64,000 nucleotides of DNA, taken from positions 12,372 through 76,371 of the forward strand of contig CAZEQK010000012.1 of NCBI GenBank assembly GCA_964514395.1, given 5' to 3'. Source of the stretch: CAZEQK01 sp964514395. GTDB taxonomy: Bacteria > Bacillota > Bacilli > Tepidibacillales > Tepidibacillaceae. Shown here in pieces: positions 49,565-59,761 of the stretch. Each line of letters begins with the position of its first letter. Positions within the stretch are counted from its first letter, which is position 1. The translations under genes and the position numbers were made by a program. The notes beneath the pieces are model-generated. The model worked only from the letters and a program-made list of their open reading frames with translations. It was not told where the DNA came from and searched no databases.

Positions 49565-51199
49565 ATGGCTAAAGATATCATTTTTGGAGAAGATGCTCGT
49601 CGTGCCATGCTACGTGGTGTTAATGCTTTAGCAAATGCAGTTAAAGTAACTTTAGGACCAAAGGGACGTAACGTAGTCTTAGAGAAAAAATTCGGTTCAC
49701 CATTAATCACAAATGATGGTGTAACAATAGCAAAGGAAATTGAATTAGAAGATGCATTTGAAAACATGGGTGCACAGCTAGTAAAAGAAGTTGCAACAAA
49801 AACAAATGATGTTGCAGGTGATGGAACAACTACTGCTACTGTTTTAGCTCAAGCTATGATTCGTGAAGGCTTAAAAAATGTAACTGCTGGCGCTAATCCA
49901 ATGGTCATTCGTAAAGGAATTGAAAAAGCTGTTCGTGCAGCTGTAGAAGAGATTAAAAGAATTGCAAAGCCAATTGAAGGTAAAGATTCTATTACTCAAG
50001 TAGCTGCTATTTCTGCTGCTGAAGAAGAAATCGGTCAATTAATTGCAGAAGCAATGGATAAAGTAGGAAATGATGGAGTTATTACTGTTGAAGAATCAAA
50101 AGGGTTTATCACTGAGTTAGAAGTGGTTGAAGGAATGCAATTTGACCGTGGATATATCTCACCTTATATGATTACAGATACAGATAAAATGGAAGCTTTA
50201 CTAGATGATCCATACATTTTAATTACAGATAAAAAGATTACAAATATCCAAGAGATACTACCAGTTTTAGAGAAGGTAGTGCAACAAGGTAAGCCAATTC
50301 TTATCATTGCTGAAGATTTAGAAGGAGAGGCTTTAGCTACTCTAGTTGTTAATAAACTTCGTGGTACCTTTACAGCAGTTGCTGTAAAAGCCCCTGGCTT
50401 TGGCGATCGTCGTAAAGCGATGCTACAGGACATTGCAGTTCTAACTGGTGGAGAAGTAATTACAGAAGAATTAGCACTAGATCTTAAAACAACAACTATT
50501 GAGCAATTAGGTCGTGCTCGCCAGGTTCGAGTTACTAAGGAAAATACCATTGTAATAGATGGTAACGGCGATAAATCTCAAATTGGTGCTCGTGTGAATC
50601 AAATACGTCAACAATTAGAAGAGACAACTTCCGAATTTGATCGTGAAAAGCTTCAAGAAAGATTAGCAAAATTAGCTGGTGGTGTAGCGGTTATTAAAGT
50701 TGGTGCAGCTACTGAAACTGAGCTTAAGGAAAAGAAACTTCGCATTGAAGATGCACTTAATTCCACTCGTGCAGCTGTTGAAGAAGGTATTGTAGCTGGT
50801 GGTGGAACTGCACTGGTAAATATCATTGCTGCCATTGATAAGGTTGAGACTACTGGTGATGAAAAAACAGGTGTAAATATTGTAAGAAGAGCTTTAGAAG
50901 AGCCTGTGCGTCAAATCGCAGATAACGCAGGTTTAGAAGGATCAGTCATTGTGGAGAGATTAAAGAAAGAAAAAGTAGGAATAGGATTTAACGCAGCTAC
51001 TAGCGAGTGGGTAGACATGATCAAAGAAGGTATAGTTGATCCTGCAAAAGTTACACGCTCTGCACTTCAAAATGCAGCATCTGTCGCTGCAATGTTCTTA
51101 ACTACTGAATCTGTAATAGCAGATAAGCCTGAGGAAAAAGATTCTATGCCTGGTATGGATCCTATGGGTGGTATGGGCGGCATGGGCGGTATGATGTAA
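49565..51199 (+). CDS. groEL: Chaperonin GroEL
   Basis: 544 residues. ATP-binding motifs TLGPKGRNVVLEKKFG and DVAGDGTTTATVLAQAM, plus the C-terminal GGM tail (MGGMGGMGGMM). It is 73 bp after groES. A long-stem terminator follows. Confidence 0.98.
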   Translation: MAKDIIFGEDARRAMLRGVNALANAVKVTLGPKGRNVVLEKKFGSPLITNDGVTIAKEIELEDAFENMGAQLVKEVATKTNDVAGDGTTTATVLAQAMIREGLKNVTAGANPMVIRKGIEKAVRAAVEEIKRIAKPIEGKDSITQVAAISAAEEEIGQLIAEAMDKVGNDGVITVEESKGFITELEVVEGMQFDRGYISPYMITDTDKMEALLDDPYILITDKKITNIQEILPVLEKVVQQGKPILIIAEDLEGEALATLVVNKLRGTFTAVAVKAPGFGDRRKAMLQDIAVLTGGEVITEELALDLKTTTIEQLGRARQVRVTKENTIVIDGNGDKSQIGARVNQIRQQLEETTSEFDREKLQERLAKLAGGVAVIKVGAATETELKEKKLRIEDALNSTRAAVEEGIVAGGGTALVNIIAAIDKVETTGDEKTGVNIVRRALEEPVRQIADNAGLEGSVIVERLKKEKVGIGFNAATSEWVDMIKEGIVDPAKVTRSALQNAASVAAMFLTTESVIADKPEEKDSMPGMDPMGGMGGMGGMM

Positions 51200-51262
51200 T
51201 AAAGGATTAACATTCCTTATACATCAACGGTTATAATGTTGAAAAGTTAAATTAACAAATAT

Positions 51263-51308
51263 AAAGGCTTCTTAATCATTCGACGAATGATTAAGAAGCC
51301 TTTTTTTA
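51263..51308 (+). terminator. Terminator of groESL
   Basis: An ~18-bp stem, AAGGCTTCTTAATCATTC / GAATGATTAAGAAGCCTT, followed by a T-run. Confidence 0.92.
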
Positions 51309-51445
51309 TTATTTATAACAAATAGCTACAGAATATATATTAATAATTCCATAATTTAATATATTCTCATACATATATATGCCTTGATATACTGTTTTAT
51401 GTAAAATGGATCAATATAACAGTATTGAAGGGAGAAAATCACATC

Positions 51446-54400
51446 ATGTCATTATCATCAAATAAGACGTTTTATCGTTTCATCTCTTTATTCCTCGCAT
51501 TTATTCTTGTTTTTAATCTTATTGGACTTTCTACAGCGAATGCTGCAGCCAAACCTGTAATTCCACAAAAGGAGTCTCTAAGTGCAGACATTGGAGAAAT
51601 TCCAAATGAACTGCCAACAACCAAGCTGGAACTACCAAGTAAGCGAACAGAATATTCTACCCGTTATCTCAATCCAGATGGAAGTTTTACCGAAGAAATC
51701 TATTTAGAACCAAAGTTCTATCGAGATCCATCGGATAAAAAGTGGAAAGAGATAAATAATAACTTACAAGCAAGTACTACTAAATCAGGGAAATTAGAAA
51801 ACACCGCAAATGATGTAAAAACATTCTTTAACAATGAATCTGGTCTTGGTGAATTAGTCTCTGTTGAAAAAGATGGTAGATCCATAGGATTTATTCCTGT
51901 TCAAGCCAATCAAGTAAATGGTACGGCTAAAAATAATGAAATATCCTATAAAGATATCTATTCAGCGACAGATATTCGTTACCAAGTAAAGGGAAGCAAA
52001 GTAAAAGAAGATATTATCCTTAACCAATATACTGGAAAAAACATTTTTACTTTTGAACTCACCCTAAATGGATTACAAGCTGTTCAAGGCCAGGATGGAA
52101 TGATCTATTTTACAGACCATAAAGGTAACAAACGATGGTATCTTGAGCAACCATTTATGACAGACGCAAATGGAAAAGTTTCGACCAAAGTTAACCTTAG
52201 TTTACTTCAAGAAAACGGCAAGACCTATGTCGATGTTGTAGCAGATCAAGCATTTCTGGAAGATCCTATTACTCAATTTCCGGTAACTATTGACCCAACG
52301 ATCGATAATTATACGAACATTTTACGGGATACCTTTGTAGCAAGTAACTTCGCTGATTCTTCTTATGGAAGTCTTAGCAAAATGTATACTGGTTCCGATC
52401 CTTATTACTATGGAACCATGCGTTCACTTGCTCAATTCTATTTACCAAGTTTGCCAAGTGATGCAAAAATCTTAAGTGCCAACGTTAAAGCTTATCAATC
52501 ACAGCAGGATACATCAACGGTATCGATCGATTTATACCGAGCCACCAGTAGTTGGACCACTTATGCAACATGGAATACCCAACCTGCAATTGGTCAGAAT
52601 CCTGAAACTACAACAACCAATAACACCTATAATCAATACTGGCAATGGGATATTACCCAGTTGACAAAAGATTGGTATAATGGGGTTCAATCTAATTACG
52701 GTTTTATGTTAAAGCAGCAAAATGAAGATACTTCTCCATTTCGAGCATTTAACACTGTAAATAACGGTACGAATACACCAACCTTAACCATCACTTACTG
52801 GATTGACCCGATTGGGTTAGAAGATTTCTGGGGTTATACCAAAGATGGAGTCAATCCTGCAAACGGTAATTTAGTCTTACAGCAAAGTGATTTTAGTATT
52901 CCTGGTAGAGGGGTTCCTATTGGACTAACCAGAACCTATAACAGCAGGAAAGCCACTGTTGCAGGAATGTTTGGTTATGGATGGACAAGTAATGTGGAGA
53001 CGCAACTTGTAGACGCTGGAGAAGGACCAATTACATTAATTGATGGAGATGGTACTCGTCATATCTTTGGTCAAACGACAGGTGGAGGGTATGTTGCTCA
53101 TGGCGGTGTCTATTTAACCCTTGTTAAAAATGGAGATAGTACCTACACCATTACTCAAACAGATGGAACAAAAATCAACTTTAATACAATTGGAAGAATT
53201 AGTACGATTGTAGATACCAATAATAATACAACTACCTTTACCTATGATGTAAATGGGAAGTTAACTGAAATAGCAGATGCTTCAAATAGAATAGCAACGA
53301 TTTCCTACGGAGCTAATGGATATGTTTCTAGTATTCAAATTCCAGGGAGTCGTACCATCAGCTATCTGTATGATGGTAACGGAAATCTAACACAGGTGAC
53401 AGACCCAGAAACAAAGACAATGTCCTTTGGTTATGATGCAAGCCATCAATTAACATCTGAAACAGATCAAAGAAATATAATCACAACCATTACCTATAAT
53501 TCTGGATCTGTATCCAGTGTCAGCTATCCAATCACTATTGATGGTACACAAACAACAAGTACCACTAATTATGTTTATGATTTTAATCAAATGGTTACCA
53601 CCGTTACCGATGGTGAAGGACGAAGAGTTGATTATCAACTTAATGCAAATAAAAATATTGTGCAGATTACAGAGAATCCATTAGATGCTCAAAATAAAGC
53701 TGTTACTACCTTTGCTTATGATAATAACAATAACTTAATCCAAATAACAGATCCTAACGAAAATAGCAGTGGTGGTAGCGCTATGTATCAGTACTGGTAC
53801 GACGATAATGGCAATGTTACCAAAGTGCAATATCCTGAAGGACAGAGTGCTACTACAACTTATGATAATAATAACAATCCTATAACAGAAACAGATTTTA
53901 ACAGTAACGTAAGTACCAGTGATTATGATTCTAAGAATAACCTACTAGAGTCAACCGATGCGAACATTCAGACTTCTGCATCTAGATATTTTATCAATGG
54001 TAATATTGATTATGATACAAAACTGATTGCCTCAGCAGATAATCTTGTAACCAATTCTAATTTTGAAACAGATAATGATACAAATAATTGGCCAGATTAT
54101 TGGACCCAGTTAGTGCAAGATACAAAGACAGCAACCTTTACGTGGTCAGGTACAGCTAAGTATGGGAATAAAGCTGTAAGTATTTCTGATCCAACAGGTT
54201 GGGCAGTAATTACTTCGGATATGATATCCTACGACACAAGCAGTCAATATGTAGTTAGTGGGTTTATTAAAACGGATAATACAACAAACAATGCCTATAT
54301 TAAATTGGATTTCTATAATGACGTAAATACTTGGCTTGGTCAAAAGACAGCTTATAAACTGAAAGGTACTCATGATTGGACCAGAGTACAGGAAGTTATC

Positions 54401-57037
54401 GATACGGTTCCAAGTGGTACAACCAAAATCCGCACATCGGTTGGAATGGATGCAGGTACTGGTACAGCAACCTTTGACGGAATACAACTTGAAAAAGGAA
54501 CCGTAGTAAGTTCATACAATCTAGTAGAGAATGCAGGATTTGAAAGAGATGTAAACAGTGATAATATTCCTGATGATTGGACCACAAGTGGTAATTTAAC
54601 AGCTAATGATGGAATTGATCAAACAGAGGTATATGCTGGAGCAAACTCGTTTATGTTAACAGGAGAGAGTGGAAAAGACAAATATATCAAGCAACACATT
54701 CTTTTCGCAGGTGACCAAAATACCAAGTTTACATTATCTGGGTGGTCCAAACAGATTGGTGCTGATCCAGTTGGGGGTAATTATTTACTTCAAGTAGCTA
54801 TTAACTATACGGACCAAACAACTGATTGGAGTAATGCTAACGATTTTAATAAAACAATGGATGGTTGGCAGCATGTAGCAGCAGAAGTAAATCCAACAAA
54901 AGCATTTGACTCCATTGATGTCTACTATGTCTTTAATGACCAAACAGGAACAGCCTGGTTTGATGCCATGCGCCTTGAAACAGGAAATGCGATTACAGGA
55001 TATACGTATGACAGTAACCAAAACTATATCACCCAAATTACCAATCCTATTGGTAATACCGTTTCCTTTGGTTATGATGCGGTTGGTAACAAAACAAGTG
55101 TTACTGATGGCAAAGGGAAAACCACTTCCTTTGTCTATGATAATCGTAATCTATTAACTAAAGTAACGGATGCGAAATTAAATGATACCCTATATGGTTA
55201 CGATAATGCAGGTAATCGTACAACAGTAACCGATGCAAGGAATAAAGTGACTCAGTATGAATATAATGAGTTTAATCAGGTATCCCGCATTACAAATCCA
55301 CTGAACCAAATTATTGATTTTGGCTATGATAAAAACGGGAATACCACAAAACTCATCTATCCAAAAGGAGATGTGATATCCTATAGCTATAACGCTTTAA
55401 ATCGTATGGATGGTGTTTATTACAATGGTGTACAAAAATGGGGTTATGCTTACGATGCCAATGGTAACCCAATCACTATTACCGAAACAGCAACAGGAGA
55501 AACGACTACCTTCACATATGATAAGAATAGCAGAGTAACCAAACAACAAGAAGGTACAAATAACAGTGTCGATTTTGTATATGATCCTAACAGTAACTTA
55601 GAGTCATTAACCATCACTGCTGGAACAGCAACATCGACTCACGGATACACGTATAATCCATTAGATCAAATAAATAAGTTAACACGAAACAGTGTTGACC
55701 TAGCCAAATTTGTGTATGATGAGCAAGGTAATATTAGCTCTATAACCTATACAAACGGTACCTACACTTCCTTTGAATATGATGATGCGAATCGTCTAAA
55801 GGCATTGAAAAATTATAGTTCTACTGGAAGTTTGGAAGAAAAATATGAATACAGTTATGATGCTAATAATAACATAATTAGTGTTGTAACAAACAGCGGA
55901 ACAATCACTTATCAATATGATGAATTAAACCAATTAACTCAAGAAACACTATTAGATGGAACCACCATTGCGTACGAATATGATGCAGTAGGAAATAGGA
56001 CGAAGAAAATAGTAACAGTTGGTGGAATTCCTACAACCACCAATTACAGTTACAATGATGGGAATGAGCTCATTTCTGTAGATGGACAAGCCAATACCTA
56101 TGATGCGAATGGTAACTTGACTAACAATGGCAATAAAACCTTTATCTATGATGAAGAAAACAGGCTCATTGAAGTAAAAGATGCTTCAAACCAAACAATT
56201 GCAACCTACACTTACGATCATGAAGGTAAACGTTCCAGCATAACCACTACAAGTGGAACAACCTACTTCCACTACAGTGGAGATAAAGTTATTTATGAAA
56301 CCGATGCAAGCAATAATATTACAGCGGAATATACCTACGATCCGCTAGGTAATCCGGCAACCATGACTAAAAATGGGGTAACTTATTACTATCACCTGAA
56401 TGGTCATGGGGATGTAGTGGCATTAACTGATGGCAGTGGCAATATTGTAGCTGAGTACAGCTACGATGCATGGGGTAATATTATTTCTCAAACTGGTACG
56501 ATGGCAGCAGATAATCCACTTAGATATGCTGGTTATAGATACGATGAGGTAACAGGATTATATTACTTGATGGCAAGATATTATGATGCAAAAGATGGAA
56601 GGTTTATTACAAGGGATTCATTTAATGGAGTTCAAGATGATCCTTTAAGTTTAAATAAATATGCCTATACTGACAATAATCCTGTGAATAAGATTGATCC
56701 AACTGGCTATTTTTATGTTTCTTTAAGGAATGTGGGAAAAGTGCTTGTAGCAATAGGGATAAACCCACTTGCATCAGTAATTATCGGAATTGGAATATAT
56801 AAGCTTAGACAATATCTTTTAGCACAATGGGCATTCCTTATGATTCGAATTGGTAGCTGGGCAGGTCCAGTTGGGTGGGCAATAGCTGCTGCGGCAACAT
56901 TAATTGGACTCCCTACTGTGGGATCATTAGCGGTAGCTATATATGATGCCTTTCAACAAAGAAAGGGTGGGATAGAAATTACGCTTAAGAGAAATTATTG
57001 GGGTATTCCATATAGGATTGAAAGTCATGCAAAATAA
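51446..57037 (+). CDS. Secreted RHS/YD-repeat polymorphic toxin (WapA-like), module 1
   Basis: 1,863 residues. Sec signal peptide (core LFLAFILVFNLIGL, likely cleavage after ANA). Residues ~290-455 are a DNRLRE-type domain (SSWTTYATWNTQPAIGQNPE). At ~475 comes the DUF6531-like phrase LTRTYNSR, then YD repeats. Two carbohydrate-binding-like jelly rolls (~866-1025 and ~1026-1180, each beginning N-x-x-FE) are inserted, followed by more YD repeats and the RHS core (LRYAGYRYDEVTGLYYLMAR, ending PTG at ~1752). The ~108-residue tip after the core is hydrophobic and Gly-rich (SWAGPVGWAIAAAATLIG), suggesting a membrane-active toxin. I chose the ATG at 51446; GGGAG lies 11 nt upstream. It overlaps the small membrane-protein gene by 11 bp. 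Confidence 0.88.
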   Translation: MSLSSNKTFYRFISLFLAFILVFNLIGLSTANAAAKPVIPQKESLSADIGEIPNELPTTKLELPSKRTEYSTRYLNPDGSFTEEIYLEPKFYRDPSDKKWKEINNNLQASTTKSGKLENTANDVKTFFNNESGLGELVSVEKDGRSIGFIPVQANQVNGTAKNNEISYKDIYSATDIRYQVKGSKVKEDIILNQYTGKNIFTFELTLNGLQAVQGQDGMIYFTDHKGNKRWYLEQPFMTDANGKVSTKVNLSLLQENGKTYVDVVADQAFLEDPITQFPVTIDPTIDNYTNILRDTFVASNFADSSYGSLSKMYTGSDPYYYGTMRSLAQFYLPSLPSDAKILSANVKAYQSQQDTSTVSIDLYRATSSWTTYATWNTQPAIGQNPETTTTNNTYNQYWQWDITQLTKDWYNGVQSNYGFMLKQQNEDTSPFRAFNTVNNGTNTPTLTITYWIDPIGLEDFWGYTKDGVNPANGNLVLQQSDFSIPGRGVPIGLTRTYNSRKATVAGMFGYGWTSNVETQLVDAGEGPITLIDGDGTRHIFGQTTGGGYVAHGGVYLTLVKNGDSTYTITQTDGTKINFNTIGRISTIVDTNNNTTTFTYDVNGKLTEIADASNRIATISYGANGYVSSIQIPGSRTISYLYDGNGNLTQVTDPETKTMSFGYDASHQLTSETDQRNIITTITYNSGSVSSVSYPITIDGTQTTSTTNYVYDFNQMVTTVTDGEGRRVDYQLNANKNIVQITENPLDAQNKAVTTFAYDNNNNLIQITDPNENSSGGSAMYQYWYDDNGNVTKVQYPEGQSATTTYDNNNNPITETDFNSNVSTSDYDSKNNLLESTDANIQTSASRYFINGNIDYDTKLIASADNLVTNSNFETDNDTNNWPDYWTQLVQDTKTATFTWSGTAKYGNKAVSISDPTGWAVITSDMISYDTSSQYVVSGFIKTDNTTNNAYIKLDFYNDVNTWLGQKTAYKLKGTHDWTRVQEVIDTVPSGTTKIRTSVGMDAGTGTATFDGIQLEKGTVVSSYNLVENAGFERDVNSDNIPDDWTTSGNLTANDGIDQTEVYAGANSFMLTGESGKDKYIKQHILFAGDQNTKFTLSGWSKQIGADPVGGNYLLQVAINYTDQTTDWSNANDFNKTMDGWQHVAAEVNPTKAFDSIDVYYVFNDQTGTAWFDAMRLETGNAITGYTYDSNQNYITQITNPIGNTVSFGYDAVGNKTSVTDGKGKTTSFVYDNRNLLTKVTDAKLNDTLYGYDNAGNRTTVTDARNKVTQYEYNEFNQVSRITNPLNQIIDFGYDKNGNTTKLIYPKGDVISYSYNALNRMDGVYYNGVQKWGYAYDANGNPITITETATGETTTFTYDKNSRVTKQQEGTNNSVDFVYDPNSNLESLTITAGTATSTHGYTYNPLDQINKLTRNSVDLAKFVYDEQGNISSITYTNGTYTSFEYDDANRLKALKNYSSTGSLEEKYEYSYDANNNIISVVTNSGTITYQYDELNQLTQETLLDGTTIAYEYDAVGNRTKKIVTVGGIPTTTNYSYNDGNELISVDGQANTYDANGNLTNNGNKTFIYDEENRLIEVKDASNQTIATYTYDHEGKRSSITTTSGTTYFHYSGDKVIYETDASNNITAEYTYDPLGNPATMTKNGVTYYYHLNGHGDVVALTDGSGNIVAEYSYDAWGNIISQTGTMAADNPLRYAGYRYDEVTGLYYLMARYYDAKDGRFITRDSFNGVQDDPLSLNKYAYTDNNPVNKIDPTGYFYVSLRNVGKVLVAIGINPLASVIIGIGIYKLRQYLLAQWAFLMIRIGSWAGPVGWAIAAAATLIGLPTVGSLAVAIYDAFQQRKGGIEITLKRNYWGIPYRIESHAK
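56099..56336 (+). repeat. RHS core shared block, copy A (module 1)
   Basis: The stretch starting TATGATGCGAATGGTAACTT recurs at 58062, 60239 and 61998 with no difference I can see over roughly 240 bp; wider homology runs ~1 kb. Confidence 0.85.
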
Positions 57038-57547
57038 AAGTTTTATTCATAAGTTACTAAATGATTCTCATTATCTTTTTATTCGTAGTTTCTTTCTACT
57101 ATATGTTTTTTCGTTTTGCCAACGATCACTTTCTCAATTAATTTTGTTAGTTGTATTAGTAGTTTCAAGTGTATTGTTTATTCTCTATACAAAAGTAAGA
57201 TATACTCACTATAAAAGGATTTACGGAAAAATAAGTTTTTTATTTCGATATGTGATAGAAATTTTATTGTTAACTATTGGGTTGGTTTATTCTTTTATTT
57301 TTCATTATTTTGTTGTGAAAAGTTATCATCAAGTATACTTTCTTTTTGAGCTTTCGTTGTTATTCTTTGTACTACCAACTTTAATTGGAACAATGAAACT
57401 AAAAGAAAAGGAAAAAAGCAAGAACTGATAGTAGCAACTTTTATTGTTTTTACCATCGAAAACATATGGTTAACGGACTTACTGATAGTAATTGATGCTG
57501 GAATAGTTACTTTTATAATGAGAATAATATTTAAAAAAGATGAATAA
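57027..57547 (+). pseudogene. Candidate immunity membrane protein, poly-A frameshift
   Basis: The ORF from the ATG at 57027 runs 133 residues and stops at 57428; it has about four TM helices. The sequence beyond the stop is coding in the -1 frame: it resumes with CAA at 57419 and continues ELIVATFIVFTIENIWLTDL, ending FKKDE at 57547. The switch point is an A6 run (57412-57417). The whole would be a ~173-residue membrane protein. It could be a deletion in an A7 run, a sequencing error, or real slippage on the poly-A. As the gene after a hydrophobic RHS tip it is the likely immunity protein. Confidence 0.65.
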
Positions 57548-57611
57548 TAAGTGCTTTTTGAAAAAAAGGCCTCGTATATCGAGGGCACTGAAAAAGTCAT
57601 TAAAAAAGTCC

Positions 57612-57657
57612 AAAAGGTATAATATCTCATTTATTTGAGGAATTATACCTTTTTTTT
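57612..57657 (+). terminator. Terminator ending RHS module 1
   Basis: AAAAGGTATAAT ... ATTATACCTTTT (12-bp stem) with a small inner pairing, followed by T4. The stretch 57548-57611 holds only this and AT-rich spacer. Confidence 0.85.
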
Positions 57658-57767
57658 GTATAATCATAGTATCAATCTCAAGTGAGTAAATTTTTAATGA
57701 TACAAAAACAAGGGACGATGAATATAAGTCCATATATGCAAATTTAGCTGCCAACCGATTACAAGCT

Positions 57768-58988
57768 GTGAAAAATTACAATGCAACGGGTGAGTTACTC
57801 GAAAAATATGAGTACACATACGACGCCAACAGCAATATTACCAGCGTTGTAACAAACAGCGGAACAATCACTTATCAATATGATGAATTAAACCAATTAA
57901 CTCAAGAAACACTATTAGATGGAACCACCATTGCATACGAATATGATGTAGTAGGAAATAGGACGAAGAAAATAGTAACAGTTGGTGGAACTCCAACAAC
58001 AACCAACTACACTTACAATGATGGGAATGAACTCATCTCTGTAGATGGACAAGCTTATACCTATGATGCGAATGGTAACTTGACTAACAATGGCAATAAA
58101 ACCTTTATCTATGATGAAGAAAACAGGCTCATTGAAGTAAAAGATGCTTCAAACCAAACAATTGCAACCTACACTTACGATCATGAAGGTAAACGTTCCA
58201 GCATAACCACTACAAGTGGAACAACCTACTTCCACTACAGTGGAGATAAAGTTATTTATGAAACCGATGCAAGCAATAATATTACAGCGGAATATACCTA
58301 CGATCCGCTAGGTAATCCGGCAACGATGACAAAGGGTGGGACAACCTATTATTTCCACTTAAATGGTCATGGTGACGTTACAACACTTACGGATGGAAGT
58401 GGCAATATTGTAGCTGAGTACAGCTATGATGCTTGGGGTAATATTATTTCTCAAACTGGTACGATGGCTTCAGACAATCCATTAAGATATGCTGGTTATA
58501 GGTATGATGAGGCAACTGGATTATATTACTTGATGGCAAGATATTATGATGCAAGTATTGGACGCTTTATTACAAGAGATACGTTCCATGGGTTTGAAGA
58601 GGATCCGTTAAGTATGAATCAATATGCTTATACGAAAAATAATCCGGTTATGTATGTGGATCCGAGTGGACATTTTGCTTGGGCTGCGTCTCTTTATTTT
58701 ATACCAGGTATTGGTGAAATTGTACTAATTGGAACAGTTATTGTTGTTTTAGGTGTCGCGACATTTTATGCAGGTTCTTGGATTTATAAGAAAGCAAAAG
58801 ACTATATCATTAGGGCTCAGAATAATAAAACGATTAAAAAAAAGATTAACAGTTTAAATAAACGAATAAATGAGCATAAAGACAAAATAAGAAATGAGCC
58901 AAACTCTCAAGCAAGGAATCATTGGGAGAAAGAAATAAGAAATTGGCAGAAAGAAATAGAAAAACTTAAAAAGAAATTAAAGAAATGA
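57768..58988 (+). CDS. Orphan RHS cassette (module 2): headless core and tip
   Basis: 406 residues beginning inside a YD repeat at 57768 (GTG, no ribosome site), with homology starting ~57752. It is near-identical to the full-length protein through the RHS core, then carries the conserved bridge YFIPGIGEIVLIGTVIV with one long hydrophobic segment and a different highly charged tip (EPNSQARNHWEKEIRNWQKE). It has no signal peptide, so it is probably silent until recombined downstream of a complete N-terminus. It is followed by two small genes and a terminator. Confidence 0.8.
   Translation: MKNYNATGELLEKYEYTYDANSNITSVVTNSGTITYQYDELNQLTQETLLDGTTIAYEYDVVGNRTKKIVTVGGTPTTTNYTYNDGNELISVDGQAYTYDANGNLTNNGNKTFIYDEENRLIEVKDASNQTIATYTYDHEGKRSSITTTSGTTYFHYSGDKVIYETDASNNITAEYTYDPLGNPATMTKGGTTYYFHLNGHGDVTTLTDGSGNIVAEYSYDAWGNIISQTGTMASDNPLRYAGYRYDEATGLYYLMARYYDASIGRFITRDTFHGFEEDPLSMNQYAYTKNNPVMYVDPSGHFAWAASLYFIPGIGEIVLIGTVIVVLGVATFYAGSWIYKKAKDYIIRAQNNKTIKKKINSLNKRINEHKDKIRNEPNSQARNHWEKEIRNWQKEIEKLKKKLKK
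58062..58299 (+). repeat. RHS core shared block, copy B (module 2)
   Basis: Identical to copy A by eye, offset 1,963 bp. Confidence 0.85.
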
Positions 58989-59000
58989 TTGGAGTTGGAA

Positions 59001-59303
59001 ATGATTATGAATACTTCTGAAAATAATGAAATAGATGGTGATATAACTGGGATATTTAAAAGATTAATTAACAAATTATCACTTTTTGATTCGAATTATG
59101 AAATAATTGCTGTTGATATATCTGATATATACGAAAGTGTGCAAAAATATATTACAATAGTTAATTCAGTTATAGAAAGAGTTGATAGTCTTGAAGAATT
59201 AAAAGATACTTTCATATTGATTGAATCAGAGCTTGATCATATTAATTGGCATTATAAAAGTTTAAAAAAACAATTAGACAGAATATTAGATGATAATAAC
59301 TAA
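59001..59303 (+). CDS. Small helical protein, candidate immunity for module 2
   Basis: About 100 residues, acidic, predicted all-helical with heptad-like spacing (SVIERVDSLEELKDTFILIE). GGAGTTGGA lies 2-6 nt before ATG 59001 (59007 also possible). It starts 12 bp after the orphan cassette, the usual immunity position. No family recognised. Confidence 0.65.
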   Translation: MIMNTSENNEIDGDITGIFKRLINKLSLFDSNYEIIAVDISDIYESVQKYITIVNSVIERVDSLEELKDTFILIESELDHINWHYKSLKKQLDRILDDNN

Positions 59304-59672
59304 ATGAGGGATTTAAAATTGATTAAAAAAATAGTAGTAATACTTTTATCTCTTGCCATTATACTTTCGCTTCCAAGTTGTTATAATAATTATAAATATA
59401 AACCTGGAAAGGATACAATCGATATTTTTGGAGATGGCACATTCCAAATATTATCTGGACCTTCTTATAACCCGTTATTAAATAGTGAAACACAAGAAAA
59501 TATAGAATTCAATGTTTATAAGTATAAAGAAATTAAACCATTTGTATATGTAATAGGAGAAAGTGGATATACTATACTAAATTATGAGACAGGTGAGTAT
59601 AAAAAATACAAAAAAGTCGAGGAAATTCCAGAAAAAGATAAAAAAATATTCTTAGAATTAGAAAAAGAATAA
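59304..59672 (+). CDS. Small lipoprotein, second candidate of module 2
   Basis: 122 residues. Signal peptide VVILLSLAIILSLPSC with a lipobox-like LPSC; the mature part is short and Tyr/Lys-rich. The start may be ATG 59304 or TTG 59319, the latter better spaced from GAGGG. It directly follows the candidate immunity gene. A surface-attached immunity or accessory protein is possible; no family recognised. Confidence 0.6.
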   Translation: MRDLKLIKKIVVILLSLAIILSLPSCYNNYKYKPGKDTIDIFGDGTFQILSGPSYNPLLNSETQENIEFNVYKYKEIKPFVYVIGESGYTILNYETGEYKKYKKVEEIPEKDKKIFLELEKE

Positions 59673-59694
59673 AAATAGATATCATTGATATTAT

Positions 59695-59749
59695 CCCTCT
59701 TAAGTAGACTTAAAAAGATTAATGTTTACTTAAGAGGGAGTTTATATTT
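59695..59749 (+). terminator. Terminator ending RHS module 2
   Basis: CCCTCTTAAGTA ... TACTTAAGAGGG (12-bp stem) followed by AGTTTATATTT. Confidence 0.75.
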
Positions 59750-59761
59750 AAGAAAGAATTT

